DNA of 38,080 bases from Prevotellaceae bacterium UBA1075. GTDB lineage: Bacteria > Bacteroidota > Bacteroidia > Bacteroidales > Bacteroidaceae. A program made the translations under genes and the position numbers. Below are positions 9,028-17,238 of this stretch, piece after piece. The notes under the pieces were generated by a model, which did not search any database, was not told the DNA's origin, and saw only the letters and a list, made by a program, of their open reading frames with translations. How positions within the stretch are numbered: position 1 is the first letter of the stretch; every line of letters begins with the position of its first letter. The stretch lies in NCBI GenBank assembly GCA_002316015.1, contig DCCS01000003.1:1-38080 (forward strand). Reading direction: 5' to 3'.

Positions 9028-10593
9028 TCACCTGACGATGACCTCCATCGCACCGCTGAGCGTGCGCTCCACGCCATCGGGGCCTGTGGCGCGGATGTTG
9101 GTGATGTAGAACCGCTTGTTGCGCGCGAGCGAGCGCATCTGCCCCCTTTGCTGGTCGGTGAAGTCCGCGCCCTGGCTCTTGTAGGGGACAGCGTTCCCCA
9201 TCGCGTCATAGAACACGGTCTCGAAGCCCTGCACGCGGAAGGCGATGTTGAGCAGTCCGTCGTCGATGGCCGCCCCTATGCCCTGTGTGCCCATGAGCAC
9301 CTGCTTGCTGAGTGCGCCCCCCCGGAAGTGGCTGTCGGCTCCGCTGGCGTCCTTGAAGGCGATGAAAGCGGTGGGGTCAGGCAGTTTGCGCACGCGGAAG
9401 GCGAACTTGCCCATCTCCTGCACGCGTCCCTCATTGTCGGCCGCCACCGTTATCACGGCCTCCCCGCCCACCTTTGTGGGCCTGGCGATGTACTTCCCGT
9501 CGCCCTTGGGAATGAGGTTCCCGCCCGCCATGCTCACGCGCAGTTTGCTGGTGGCCACACCCGGCACACTCACGCTCATGGGGTTGTCATAGCCCGCGTA
9601 GAGCACATTCATGATGTCCGCGCTCACGGTGGCGCTGGGCGCCACCACGGTGTACTTCTGCTGGAAGTCGCGCCTCACGGTCTCACCGGAGCCGTTGAGC
9701 ATCTCGATGTAGCCGTTGAGCGTGAAGTCGCCCGTGCGTCCGCACACGGTCTCATACACGCCCCGGTCGCCCTCGATGCGCCTGCCCCCCACATAGATGG
9801 CGGGACGGCGCGTGGTGTCAACGGCAGCCATGATGATCTGCGCGCTGAAGCGCCCGCCCTGCACCACGGTCTGCGACGAGGGGATGACGTAGGCGTTGAG
9901 CTGGTTCACGCGGATATCCTTGACATCCACATTGTTTATCAGGTCATGCAAGACCTCGCCCTCGGCATAGCGCACGTCGTTCTGCAACTTTGTGAGGAGC
10001 GTCACGGCGGCGGCCGTGGGCATGTTCTCAAACATGTACTCCTGCCAGTTCTTGCCCAGCGTGGTGGCCTTTGCGGGCACCTCGGTGGAGAGGCTGGAAC
10101 TGATGACCTGCCTCTGCTGCTTGTCGGTCACCATCCTGATGACCTGGTCGCGGTAGCGGTTGATGGCGTCGTAGAGTTCCCGTCCGCGCCCCTTTCCGGG
10201 AGCGAGCATCACCTGCGTGCTGGCCTCCAAGTCCTCGCGGTTCCTTATGTTGTCCACATCGGCCTCCTTGCCGTCGCTCTTCCTCACGATGGCCATCTTG
10301 AGTTCCTCGGCCAGGTTGTAGAGCGAGTCGCTCATGTCGCGCACATGCTTGGCTTTCGCGTACCAGAGGCGCACCTTCTCGGGGTTGGCCTTCATCTGCT
10401 GCTCGAAGGCCTTGTAGATGCCCTCGTTGACCTGGCTCGCGCTCTGGGCCGACTGGTTCAGGCTGTCACTTACCAGCGAGAATCCGTTCAGCACGTCGCT
10501 CGACACATTGAGCGCGAGCATGGCCATGAGCACCACGTACATCAGGTTGATCATCTTCTGGCGGGGTGACACCCTCTTCTTTATGATTGGCAT
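9028..10593 (-). CDS. gldM: type IX secretion system inner-membrane/periplasmic protein GldM/PorM
   Basis: GldM spans the periplasm from the GldL-GldM inner-membrane motor to the GldKN ring and transmits proton-motive-force energy. The 521-residue protein starts MPIIKKRVSPRQKMINLMYV with its single TM helix at about residues 13-35 (MINLMYVVLMAMLALNVSS), including the MNLMY-type start seen in the family. The rest is periplasmic: a helical first domain to about 220, then beta-rich domains (for example YAGYDNPMSVSVPGV near 350 and GADSHFRGGALSKQ near 435). The more upstream start at 10647 adds 18 residues before the cytoplasmic tip and is disfavoured. It lies 50 bases after gldL. Confidence 0.94.
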   Translation of the reverse strand: MPIIKKRVSPRQKMINLMYVVLMAMLALNVSSDVLNGFSLVSDSLNQSAQSASQVNEGIYKAFEQQMKANPEKVRLWYAKAKHVRDMSDSLYNLAEELKMAIVRKSDGKEADVDNIRNREDLEASTQVMLAPGKGRGRELYDAINRYRDQVIRMVTDKQQRQVISSSLSTEVPAKATTLGKNWQEYMFENMPTAAAVTLLTKLQNDVRYAEGEVLHDLINNVDVKDIRVNQLNAYVIPSSQTVVQGGRFSAQIIMAAVDTTRRPAIYVGGRRIEGDRGVYETVCGRTGDFTLNGYIEMLNGSGETVRRDFQQKYTVVAPSATVSADIMNVLYAGYDNPMSVSVPGVATSKLRVSMAGGNLIPKGDGKYIARPTKVGGEAVITVAADNEGRVQEMGKFAFRVRKLPDPTAFIAFKDASGADSHFRGGALSKQVLMGTQGIGAAIDDGLLNIAFRVQGFETVFYDAMGNAVPYKSQGADFTDQQRGQMRSLARNKRFYITNIRATGPDGVERTLSGAMEVIVR

Positions 10594-10643
10594 ATTCCTT
10601 GAGCCTTGTGTTGGTCCGTACTGTGTTCTTGTGTGTGTCGCGC

Positions 10644-11579
10644 TCACGCCTCACCCGCCGCGCCCTGGGTGCCCGCCATGGGCGACATGTTCACGGTGAG
10701 CGCCTTTATCATGCGCCCGTACACATTGTTGAGTTCCTCTATCTGCTGCGCCATGCGGCGGGTCTGCTCGTCAATCTGCTCGATGGTGCTCACCTGCTTG
10801 CTGATGTTGCGCAACTGCAGTTCATACACGGTGGCGATGCCCGTGAGGGTGCGGTTGAGGTTCTCCATCTCCTCGCTGTCGGTGCTCATGCGCGCGGCCT
10901 GGTCCTTGACGCGGGCAAGCACCTCGGTGAGTTCGCGCAACTCCTCGGCGTAGTTCCGCACGGCCTCCTCCACCTCGGCGGGGTCGGTGGAGCGTGCCAG
11001 GGCGGGATCCAGAGTGGGCGTGCCCGCGTTCTGAAGCTGGTCGAGGGCAGCCTGGGCCGCTGCCGCCGCCTGTCCGGCGGCGGCCAGGTTGGCGGCCGCC
11101 GCGCTCAGTCCGGCCGCGCTGGAGATGGCCTCGGATCCGGGCTGTACGGCGGGTGCCGTGCCGGCCACCACCTGGGCACCCGTGCCCACGGCCACTGCGG
11201 GCTGCGGGCTTGCGGCGGGCTGCGAGGCAGGTGTGCCTATGACGATGGTGCCCTGCTGGGGCTGGCCTTCACCGCCATCAAGCTGCATGCCGCCCTGGAT
11301 GACGATGGAGGGGCCGGCCTGTGTGCCTGAGGCCTGTCCAGCCGATGGCTGCTCCTCGCCGGGAACCTTGTCATAGGGCTTGTCGAATCCCGATATGAAG
11401 AACACGAGCACCTCGGTGCCCATGCCCACGAAGAGCATCGCGTTGGCCCCAGGCAGGTGGGTGAGCTTGAAGAGCGTGCCCAGTATGACGATTGCCGCAC
11501 CCCAGCTGTATGCGTAGTTCATGAACACTTGACCCGCCGGGGAGTCCATCCACTTTTGGATTTTGGCTATGATATTCAT
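10644..11579 (-). CDS. gldL: type IX secretion system motor protein GldL/PorL
   Basis: GldL forms the inner-membrane proton channel that, with GldM, powers T9SS secretion. The 311-residue protein starts MNIIAKIQKWMDSPAGQVFM and has two TM helices at about residues 20-37 (MNYAYSWGAAIVILGTLF) and 45-62 (ANAMLFVGMGTEVLVFFI). The Glu in GMGTEVLVFFISG is the conserved intramembrane acidic residue of the family. Residues about 80-195 form an unusual Ala/Gly/Pro/Gln-rich linker before a helical, coiled-coil-like cytoplasmic C-terminus (LNRTLTGIATVYELQLRNIS). A start at 11660 would add a basic 27-residue extension with no membrane role and is rejected. Confidence 0.94.
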   Translation of the reverse strand: MNIIAKIQKWMDSPAGQVFMNYAYSWGAAIVILGTLFKLTHLPGANAMLFVGMGTEVLVFFISGFDKPYDKVPGEEQPSAGQASGTQAGPSIVIQGGMQLDGGEGQPQQGTIVIGTPASQPAASPQPAVAVGTGAQVVAGTAPAVQPGSEAISSAAGLSAAAANLAAAGQAAAAAQAALDQLQNAGTPTLDPALARSTDPAEVEEAVRNYAEELRELTEVLARVKDQAARMSTDSEEMENLNRTLTGIATVYELQLRNISKQVSTIEQIDEQTRRMAQQIEELNNVYGRMIKALTVNMSPMAGTQGAAGEA

Positions 11580-11656
11580 CTCTCTCTTGTGCTTTATCTT
11601 GTTGTCTTTTCCGTTCTTTCCTTGTTCACGCGCGGGTGTCTCCCGCCCCTGGCGGC

Positions 11657-13141
11657 TCACCTGCGCCTTGCCGAGGCTGTGGGGCGCTTGCCCCCGCCCT
11701 TGGTCTTCTGGCTTCCGCTGCGGTCGTTGACCATGGTACGCACACAGCGGAACCCGATGTAGCAGCGGGGCTGGTTCTGGTACTCATAGGTGCGCCAGGC
11801 CGAGCGTATCATGCTTTCGGGGTCTTTCCATGAGCCTCCGCGCACGCTCTTCTTCTTGAGCCTGTAGGGGTCCTCCTTGGCCGCGTTGTACCTGAGTTCG
11901 GGGTTCATGTCGCTCATGCTCTGCACTCCCGCCTCGGTATATACGGTGCTTGTCCACTCGGCCACGTTGCCGGCCATGTCATAGAGGCCGTTGCTGTTGG
12001 GGCTGTAGATGCCGCACTTGGAGGTGATGAGTGAGCCGTCGCGGGTGTAGTTGCCCCGGTCGGGCTTGAAGTTGGCATAGTAGCACCCGCTCTCGCTCTT
12101 CACCTCCAGGCTCTTCCAGGGGTAGGGGTTGCCCTCCTTGCCGCGTGCGGCAAACTCCCACTCTATCTCGGTGGGCAGGCGGTAGCGCTGTATCTGGCGG
12201 GCATATCCGCCCATTCCCTTCATGAGGAAGTCGGTGCGCCAGGCGCAGAAGGCGTTTGCCTGTTCCCACGACACGCCCACCACGGGATAGTCGTCATAGG
12301 CGGGGTTGCTGAAGTAGAGCTTCATGTAGCGCTCGTTGTCGGCGTTCTGGAAGTCATTGACCCAGCACGTGGTGTCGGGGTATATGTTCACGATGTAGGT
12401 GTTGAGGAAGTCCCAGGGGCCCGAGAGGGGGCGCGTGATGGTCTGCCTCACTATCTTGCCGTCGTCGTCTATCCAGGCCGTGTCCTTGCTTATCATCACC
12501 TCGCCCATGTCCACGGCATGGTCGGTGTTGAGGTCGCGCTCCTCAGGGTTGAGGCGGTACTTGCGCTGTGCGGCGGCCGCATAGTCGTATATCTCGTAGC
12601 GGTAGTTCATCTGGCTGGCGTCGAGCATGCGCGTGCCGTCGATGGGATGGGTCACATAGACGCTCTCGATGGCGCGCTGCTCGTCCTCGTTGGCTTTTTT
12701 CCAGGGGATGGCCTTGCTCCAGTTGAGGTGGGGCGTGACGGGATTGCCCTCCCTGTCTTCCTCTATCTTGTAGCTCTCGTCGCCCCCGTAGGCGGGGTCG
12801 GCCAGACGCTCGCGGATGATGCTGTCGCGCACCCAGTGGACAAACTGGCGGTACTTGGCGTTGCTCACCTCCTGCTCGTCCATCCAGAACCCGTCCACAC
12901 TGATGTCCCGCACGGGGAGTTCCGTGCCCCACAGGGAATCGTTGTTCTCGATGCCCACACGCAGCGACCCCTTGTGGACAGCCACCATACCGTAGGGGGT
13001 GGGCTCGCTGTAGCCCGACCCTCTCACGCCCGTGAGTTCGCCACCGACGGCGTTGGCGCCCGAACTGCTTCCCATGCAGCCCCCCATGGCAAGGCTTGCC
13101 AGGGCGAGCGAAAGCGTTATCAGCAGACTCTTTGTCTTCAT
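11657..13141 (-). CDS. gldK: type IX secretion system lipoprotein GldK/PorK
   Basis: GldK/PorK is an outer-membrane lipoprotein that builds the T9SS periplasmic ring with GldN. The 494-residue protein starts MKTKSLLITLSLALASLAMG, a lipoprotein signal with the acylated Cys in MGGC (about residue 22), followed by a Ser/Gly-rich linker. The mature part is a formylglycine-generating-enzyme (FGE-sulfatase) fold: FWMDEQEVSNAKYRQFVHWV, VVGVSWEQANAFCAWR, RLPTEIEWEFAARG, NGLYDMAGNVAEWTS and SVRGGSWKD, ending RCYIGFRCVR. In this family the fold is structural rather than enzymatic. The C-terminal 20 residues are basic. It follows porP by 60 bases. Confidence 0.95.
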   Translation of the reverse strand: MKTKSLLITLSLALASLAMGGCMGSSSGANAVGGELTGVRGSGYSEPTPYGMVAVHKGSLRVGIENNDSLWGTELPVRDISVDGFWMDEQEVSNAKYRQFVHWVRDSIIRERLADPAYGGDESYKIEEDREGNPVTPHLNWSKAIPWKKANEDEQRAIESVYVTHPIDGTRMLDASQMNYRYEIYDYAAAAQRKYRLNPEERDLNTDHAVDMGEVMISKDTAWIDDDGKIVRQTITRPLSGPWDFLNTYIVNIYPDTTCWVNDFQNADNERYMKLYFSNPAYDDYPVVGVSWEQANAFCAWRTDFLMKGMGGYARQIQRYRLPTEIEWEFAARGKEGNPYPWKSLEVKSESGCYYANFKPDRGNYTRDGSLITSKCGIYSPNSNGLYDMAGNVAEWTSTVYTEAGVQSMSDMNPELRYNAAKEDPYRLKKKSVRGGSWKDPESMIRSAWRTYEYQNQPRCYIGFRCVRTMVNDRSGSQKTKGGGKRPTASARRR

Positions 13142-13170
13142 ATCCTCATGTTCCTCTCAGTATATTACCT

Positions 13171-13192
13171 TATATATATACGCATGCGCGCG
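13171..13192. other. 22-bp alternating pyrimidine-purine tract
   Basis: TATATATATA followed by CGCATGCGCGCG is a perfect alternation over 22 bases, in the 60-bp gap between porP and gldK. It includes the palindrome CGCATGCG. Such tracts can adopt Z-DNA or cruciform structure; any role is inference. Confidence 0.6.
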
Positions 13193-13201
13193 GGCTTCCG
13201 G

Positions 13202-14140
13202 TCAGAGCAGCCGCACGCTCTTGTGCAGGTTCTTGCCTTTCTTGAACAGGTTCAGGTCGGTCTGGTAGCCGAGCATCACCTCGTGGGTGCCGTTGAGCGC
13301 GCCTATCCCGCCCGTGTATATCTCATAGCTGTAGCCGATGTTCACCCCGTGGAAGTTGATGCCCAGCAGCACGCCCACGCTGTAGGTGGGGCTGTACATC
13401 ACACCGCCGTAGAGCTTGTGCTTGGCTCCGTCGTACAACAGCCGCGCGGCGAGGTCGCCCCGCCATTCCCTCAGGTCGGTGCTCAGGAGCGCGTCGGTGG
13501 CCACGGCATACAGGGGGTTGCGGAAGCGGAACTTGTATCCGCCCGTGGCATAGAGCGACGGCCTGACCTTCAGCTCGTAGCTCTTCTCGTCACCCAGCCG
13601 TATGGTGGGGCTCACCAGGTGTGCCGCGCTCACGCCGGCATACCACCGCTGCCCCCAGGTGTAGCGCACTCCCGCATCCAGGTCAAAGGCGGTGCCGGTG
13701 ACCTGGCTGGTGGCGAAGGCGGGGTCGCTGCTGTCCTCGATGTCGGCCTTCGAGCCGTCGAAACTCTCGGTGAGTATCACCGGGCGCACGCCCACACTGA
13801 GCCTGCCCTTGCCCAACTTCTGGTAATAGGCGTACTGCAGGTATATCTTCTTGGTGGTGAAGAGCCCCGCCTTGTCGTTCATGAAGCCCAGTCCGGCTCC
13901 GTGGCTGGGCCCGAAGAACCACAGGGGGAGGTCGGCCGTGAGTGCCATCGTGGCGGGTGCGCCGGTAAAGCCGGCCATCTGCTGGCTGTAGACCCCGTGC
14001 ACGTCCAGCTGCCCCCCAACGCCTGCCGCCGCAGGGTTATACCAGGACTGGAGCGCCCATGAATTGGTGAACGCCACGTCAAACTGTGCCCGCGCCTGCA
14101 GGCCGGCCAGCAGCATGCCTATCCACAGCAGTCTTCTCAT
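13202..14140 (-). CDS. porP: PorP/SprF family type IX secretion membrane protein
   Basis: PorP/SprF family proteins are outer-membrane beta-barrels linked to the T9SS, some attached to the cell-surface translocon. The 312-residue protein starts MRRLLWIGMLLAGLQARAQF with a signal peptide cleaved near ARA-QF. The family signature FTNSWALQSWYNPAAAG follows at about residues 24-40. Repeated amphipathic strands with aromatic ends fill the rest, and it closes with VMLGYQTDLNLFKKGKN. The start at 14164 would add eight residues before the signal helix, so 14140 is preferred. It is first in the operon with gldKLMN. No good Bacteroidota promoter was found upstream; a TACAAT-like sequence near 14175 is the only candidate. 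Confidence 0.94.
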   Translation of the reverse strand: MRRLLWIGMLLAGLQARAQFDVAFTNSWALQSWYNPAAAGVGGQLDVHGVYSQQMAGFTGAPATMALTADLPLWFFGPSHGAGLGFMNDKAGLFTTKKIYLQYAYYQKLGKGRLSVGVRPVILTESFDGSKADIEDSSDPAFATSQVTGTAFDLDAGVRYTWGQRWYAGVSAAHLVSPTIRLGDEKSYELKVRPSLYATGGYKFRFRNPLYAVATDALLSTDLREWRGDLAARLLYDGAKHKLYGGVMYSPTYSVGVLLGINFHGVNIGYSYEIYTGGIGALNGTHEVMLGYQTDLNLFKKGKNLHKSVRLL

Positions 14141-15073
14141 CCTAATTGTAATAACGTTTCGCACCCCCGCATTATTGTATCATCCGCCCACAAAAACTTC
14201 CCCCGCCCGCCCCCAGCCCTGTCTCTCCCCCACCATGCCCTGCCGGCACAAGCCTTGCTGAGCCCCTCCTGCCCCGCACCAGCACGTCCCTCCACCTGCC
14301 ACCGGCCTCATCCGCCCCCACTCCAGCACACCTGCCCCAGCCCACAAGGCCGCCCGACTCACCCCTTCGGCCAGGCTCTTTCACCGCTCCACCTCGTCTG
14401 TCTTGTCCAGCAGAACCGCCCTCTCACCCCCGCCGCCTGGCCTCTACCCCGCCCCACCGCGATTGTCCCGACCGGCGGGAACTCCCGGAAATCCAAGACA
14501 TGTGCGCCCTCCTGGCATCCCTGCCCGCATGCCAGACTGACCCTTCCGCGCTCACACTGCCTGACATACAGGCTGCCACGCCGCCTGGACGCGCCCGACT
14601 CGTATATTTTGCACTTTGCAACCATTGTACCAAACTTTGGTATATAAGTTCCAAAGTTTGCAACCATTGTACCAAACTTGGCAATATTCCACCCAGCAGT
14701 CTGCAGGGGAACAGCAAGCAGCCCCGTCGGGGGAAGAAAACAGGCTTCAGCGGGGAAGGAATATTTCGTCCGCGAAGACCCTCACATCGCAGCATGCCCT
14801 GCCCCGCCAAGCCCACGAGGTGGCTGGGATGCTGTCTCGCATCGCCTTCGGCTCTTTCGCCACCTTCACCGACACACAAAACGCATGATGCCGAGCCGTG
14901 TCTGAAGACGGCCCAGGCCCAGGCAATTGGCATAATGAACCCCATCGGCACTTCCGGCATAGCCAGGAACAAGAAGGGGAAGATAAAGACGAGGTGAGGC
15001 GGACAGGAACGTTCATAATGGTTCACGAATGAATGTTTTATGGAGAGGGGCATTCCGTGTGAACTTTATTCCC
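14141..15073. other. gene-poor intergenic kilobase, C-rich
   Basis: No convincing gene is seen between porP and the plus-strand gene at 15141. About 14180-14480 is strongly C-rich on the plus strand and G-poor, unlike its coding neighbours. A 21-bp repeat cluster lies at 14615-14679. At 14900-15000 a minus-strand frame has a hydrophobic stretch (HLVFIFPFLFLAMPEV) that could be a decayed membrane-protein remnant, but it continues into implausible sequence. Confidence 0.5.
14615..14679. repeat. three 21-bp units with TTTG/CAAA palindromic ends
   Basis: TTTGCAACCATTGTACCAAA occurs at 14615 and 14657, exactly 42 bases apart. Between them is a third 21-bp unit, TTTGGTATATAAGTTCCAAA. Each unit begins TTTG and ends CAAA, so the array also contains a perfect 10-bp inverted repeat CAAACTTTGG (14631-14640) / CCAAAGTTTG (14651-14660). 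Confidence 0.85.
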
Positions 15074-15081
15074 TAACTTTG
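15074..15081 (+). promoter_or_regulatory. Bacteroidota -7 element for the YbjN-like gene
   Basis: TAACTTTG is an exact TAnnTTTG match 59 bases before the ATG at 15141. There is no clean TTTG at the -33 position. It predicts a 5' UTR of about 50 nt and argues against the upstream start at 15081. Confidence 0.55.
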
Positions 15082-15140
15082 TGACCCGCCCCATTGCACC
15101 ACGGATGTGGCGGCACGTTCACTATCAAACAGGAAGAGAT

Positions 15141-15827
15141 ATGAATGACTTAGCGTCAACCTTTGTTATTGGCCTTATAGGGATGGGGGTCTTCCACGTC
15201 TGGAAGAAACTGCTCAAGGAGAACCGGCAGAATGCACAGGACAGACTGAGCCCACAGCCCTTGCCTGTGACTCACACACCCTTCATGATGGATGGTGACA
15301 CGCAAGGTCTGGAGAAAAGGCACAAGGAGCAAGAGAGCACACGCCAGGACGGGAAAAGCCAGGACAAGCCACAGGAAGAGGCCTCCAAGGAGCGCACTGC
15401 CATGGAGATGTGCCTGGAGTTCCTGCACGAGTACAACTGTGATGTGAAGTTCAGCGAAAGTAACGAGAACCTTTGCCTGGTGGTGTTCCAAGGTGGCAAT
15501 TTCTATATGAATGCATGGAACGACCGTGTAATCCAGGTGGATTACTCCGAGTTTCTCAGCGTCCCCTTGGACCAGTACGATGAAATCTCGCGTATCCGCA
15601 AGGCCATCAACTACGTCAATATGTATGACTTCTTCACATTGTACTACACCATTGACGAGGAGCGGCAGTACCTCTCTGTGTCAGCAAAGAAGGCCACTGT
15701 CCTTCCCCCCGAGATGAAGGACACGAGCAAATACCTGTTTTCAATCCTTACAGGATGCTTCGAGGCGGCACGTCGGTTTGTGGACACTTTGGATGCCATA
15801 AGGCAGGAGGAGAAGAAGGAGAAGTAA
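15141..15827 (+). CDS. membrane-anchored protein with YbjN-like C-terminal domain, function unknown
   Basis: This 228-residue protein starts MNDLASTFVIGLIGMGVFHV. One N-terminal TM helix (about residues 5-22) is followed by a charged, Gln/Lys/Glu-rich linker to about residue 90. A compact C-terminal domain (about 92-215) contains AMEMCLEFLHEYNCDVKFSE, VVFQGGNFYMNAWND and DEISRIRKAINYVNMYD. The alternation of an amphipathic helix, short strands and a two-helix end resembles the YbjN / type III chaperone-like fold, which suggests a protein-binding role. This is pattern resemblance only. The ATG at 15141 fits the promoter at 15074. It is convergent with the OmpA genes across the hairpin at 15963. 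Confidence 0.72.
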   Translation: MNDLASTFVIGLIGMGVFHVWKKLLKENRQNAQDRLSPQPLPVTHTPFMMDGDTQGLEKRHKEQESTRQDGKSQDKPQEEASKERTAMEMCLEFLHEYNCDVKFSESNENLCLVVFQGGNFYMNAWNDRVIQVDYSEFLSVPLDQYDEISRIRKAINYVNMYDFFTLYYTIDEERQYLSVSAKKATVLPPEMKDTSKYLFSILTGCFEAARRFVDTLDAIRQEEKKEK

Positions 15828-15962
15828 GTCCCCAGCCCTTCCCGACACCCACCCCACCACCAGGAAGAAGCGCGACCTAAGAGCCTCTGCAATCCGAAGG
15901 AAGGCAGAGAACAGCATGTCAGTCCTTCCCACTCTCTAATGCCGGGCGCATCCCTCCACAAT

Positions 15963-16005
15963 GGCGAGGGGCAGTCACCACATGGTGTGGTGACTGCCCC
16001 TCGCC
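15963..16005. terminator. perfect 20-bp-stem hairpin between convergent genes
   Basis: The arms 15963-15982 and 15986-16005 are exact reverse complements (GGCGAGGGGCAGTC... and ...GACTGCCCCTCGCC) with a three-base loop TGG. It lies between a plus gene ending at 15827 and a minus gene ending at 16060, so a bidirectional terminator is the natural reading. No U tract follows on either strand. Confidence 0.75.
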
Positions 16006-16059
16006 TGTATCGCGTCTCATGTCCGGCTTGAGCCAGGCAGGAGACGCTCTGTAAGGGGA

Positions 16060-17205
16060 TTACTTCACGCGGTAGCGCACCTCCTTGGTGCGGAACTTCT
16101 TCACGCTCTGCTTGTCCTTCACGTCCTTCAGACCCGTGGCCACGATGATGCTCACGCGGTTCTTGTCGTTCTCGGAGAAGGGCTGCACGGTGTCGCCATA
16201 GCTGCTCGAGGTGATGGACGACCTGGGCACGCCCGCATCCACCAGCGCCTTCACGGCCTTCTCGGCACGCCGGGCAGCAAGCTTCTTGTTGTAGGGGGGG
16301 GTGCCCGTGCCCTTGTCGGCGTAGGACTTGATGTCCACCTTGCAGTCGCGGTGGTCTTTGAGGAACTCGCCGATTGCCTTCAACTGGGCATCGGCATGGA
16401 AGTCGCTCTTGTCAATGGGATAGAAGACATTCCAGGTCATCTTGCCATCCTCGATGCGTGCGCTCTCGACCACGTCGTCATACCAGATGGTATCCAGGCG
16501 TGTGGCCCATTCCTCCGCGACGGGAGCGGCCACGCCCTTCTGGGCCTTTTTGTATCCGAACTTGAAGGCGAGGCCCAGTGACGCGGTCAATTGCCAGTCG
16601 TCACCGGCATTCACCTTGCTGTTGTAGCGGTCACCCAGGCTGTTGGCATCCACCTCCAGATTGAGGCTCACGTTCTTGTGCAGGTTGATGTCAAGCTGTG
16701 CGCCCACCCTCGCGTTGTGGCTGAAGAGGTCGTCCTTGTAGGCGCGGGGCATCTCGGCCTTGTGCGCGTACGCGTCATCATTGTCCCACGCATAGTTGAG
16801 CCCGATACCGCCGATGAGGTAGAGGTTTACCGGATAGTAGTCCTTGCGCCCGAAGAGGGTGACCAGGTTGAGCATGAGGTCAAGGTCGGTGGTGACGTTC
16901 TTGTAGTCATACTTGAAGTCGGTGCCACGCCCCTTGTATCCTCCCTTGTTCCAGATACCGCTCACATGCAGGCGTGAGCCCACCACGGGAGTGAACCACC
17001 CGCCGAGGCTCACGGCCGTGTTGGGCGTGATGAGCCTGGAGTTGTCGTAGTTGGTGAACGTGGTTTGCGCCCCGCCCTGTATGCCCACAAACATGTGGGG
17101 GAAGGGCTTGTAGTCACGGCCATTGCTGTCCGTGTCCTGGGCCAGCGCAGTTGTTGTCAGGCATGTGGCCATGGCAATGGTTGCGAAGAACATCTTCTTG
17201 AACAT
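16060..17205 (-). CDS. OmpA-family outer-membrane protein (paralog 2)
   Basis: This 381-residue protein starts MFKKMFFATIAMATCLTTTA with a signal peptide ending LAQ. An N-terminal beta-barrel (about 25-230) includes FVGIQGGAQTTFTNYDNS and LYLIGGIGLNYAWDND. A C-terminal OmpA-like peptidoglycan-binding domain (about 265-360) shows KVDIKSYADKGTG, NKKLAARRAEKAVKALVDAG and NDKNRVSIIVATG. It matches the upstream paralog (17239-18390) motif for motif, including the tail KDVKD...VKKFRT. It has the usual NxxLAxxRAxxV peptidoglycan motif, which the paralog has lost in part. Only 33 bases separate the two, so it is expected to be read from the promoter at 18480-18511. Confidence 0.9.
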   Translation of the reverse strand: MFKKMFFATIAMATCLTTTALAQDTDSNGRDYKPFPHMFVGIQGGAQTTFTNYDNSRLITPNTAVSLGGWFTPVVGSRLHVSGIWNKGGYKGRGTDFKYDYKNVTTDLDLMLNLVTLFGRKDYYPVNLYLIGGIGLNYAWDNDDAYAHKAEMPRAYKDDLFSHNARVGAQLDINLHKNVSLNLEVDANSLGDRYNSKVNAGDDWQLTASLGLAFKFGYKKAQKGVAAPVAEEWATRLDTIWYDDVVESARIEDGKMTWNVFYPIDKSDFHADAQLKAIGEFLKDHRDCKVDIKSYADKGTGTPPYNKKLAARRAEKAVKALVDAGVPRSSITSSSYGDTVQPFSENDKNRVSIIVATGLKDVKDKQSVKKFRTKEVRYRVK

Positions 17206-17238
17206 ATCTACACGTTTTTGGTTATTGGTTTGTACTTG

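Noticed and set aside
12518..14062. 514-codon plus-strand frame opposite gldK and porP
   Set aside because: It overlaps two well-supported T9SS genes entirely and looks like antisense read-through of GC-rich codons.
14424..15053. 209-codon minus-strand frame with a hydrophobic start
   Set aside because: Only the first part is membrane-like; the rest follows the C-rich region and 21-bp repeats and gives implausible protein sequence. A decayed remnant cannot be excluded.
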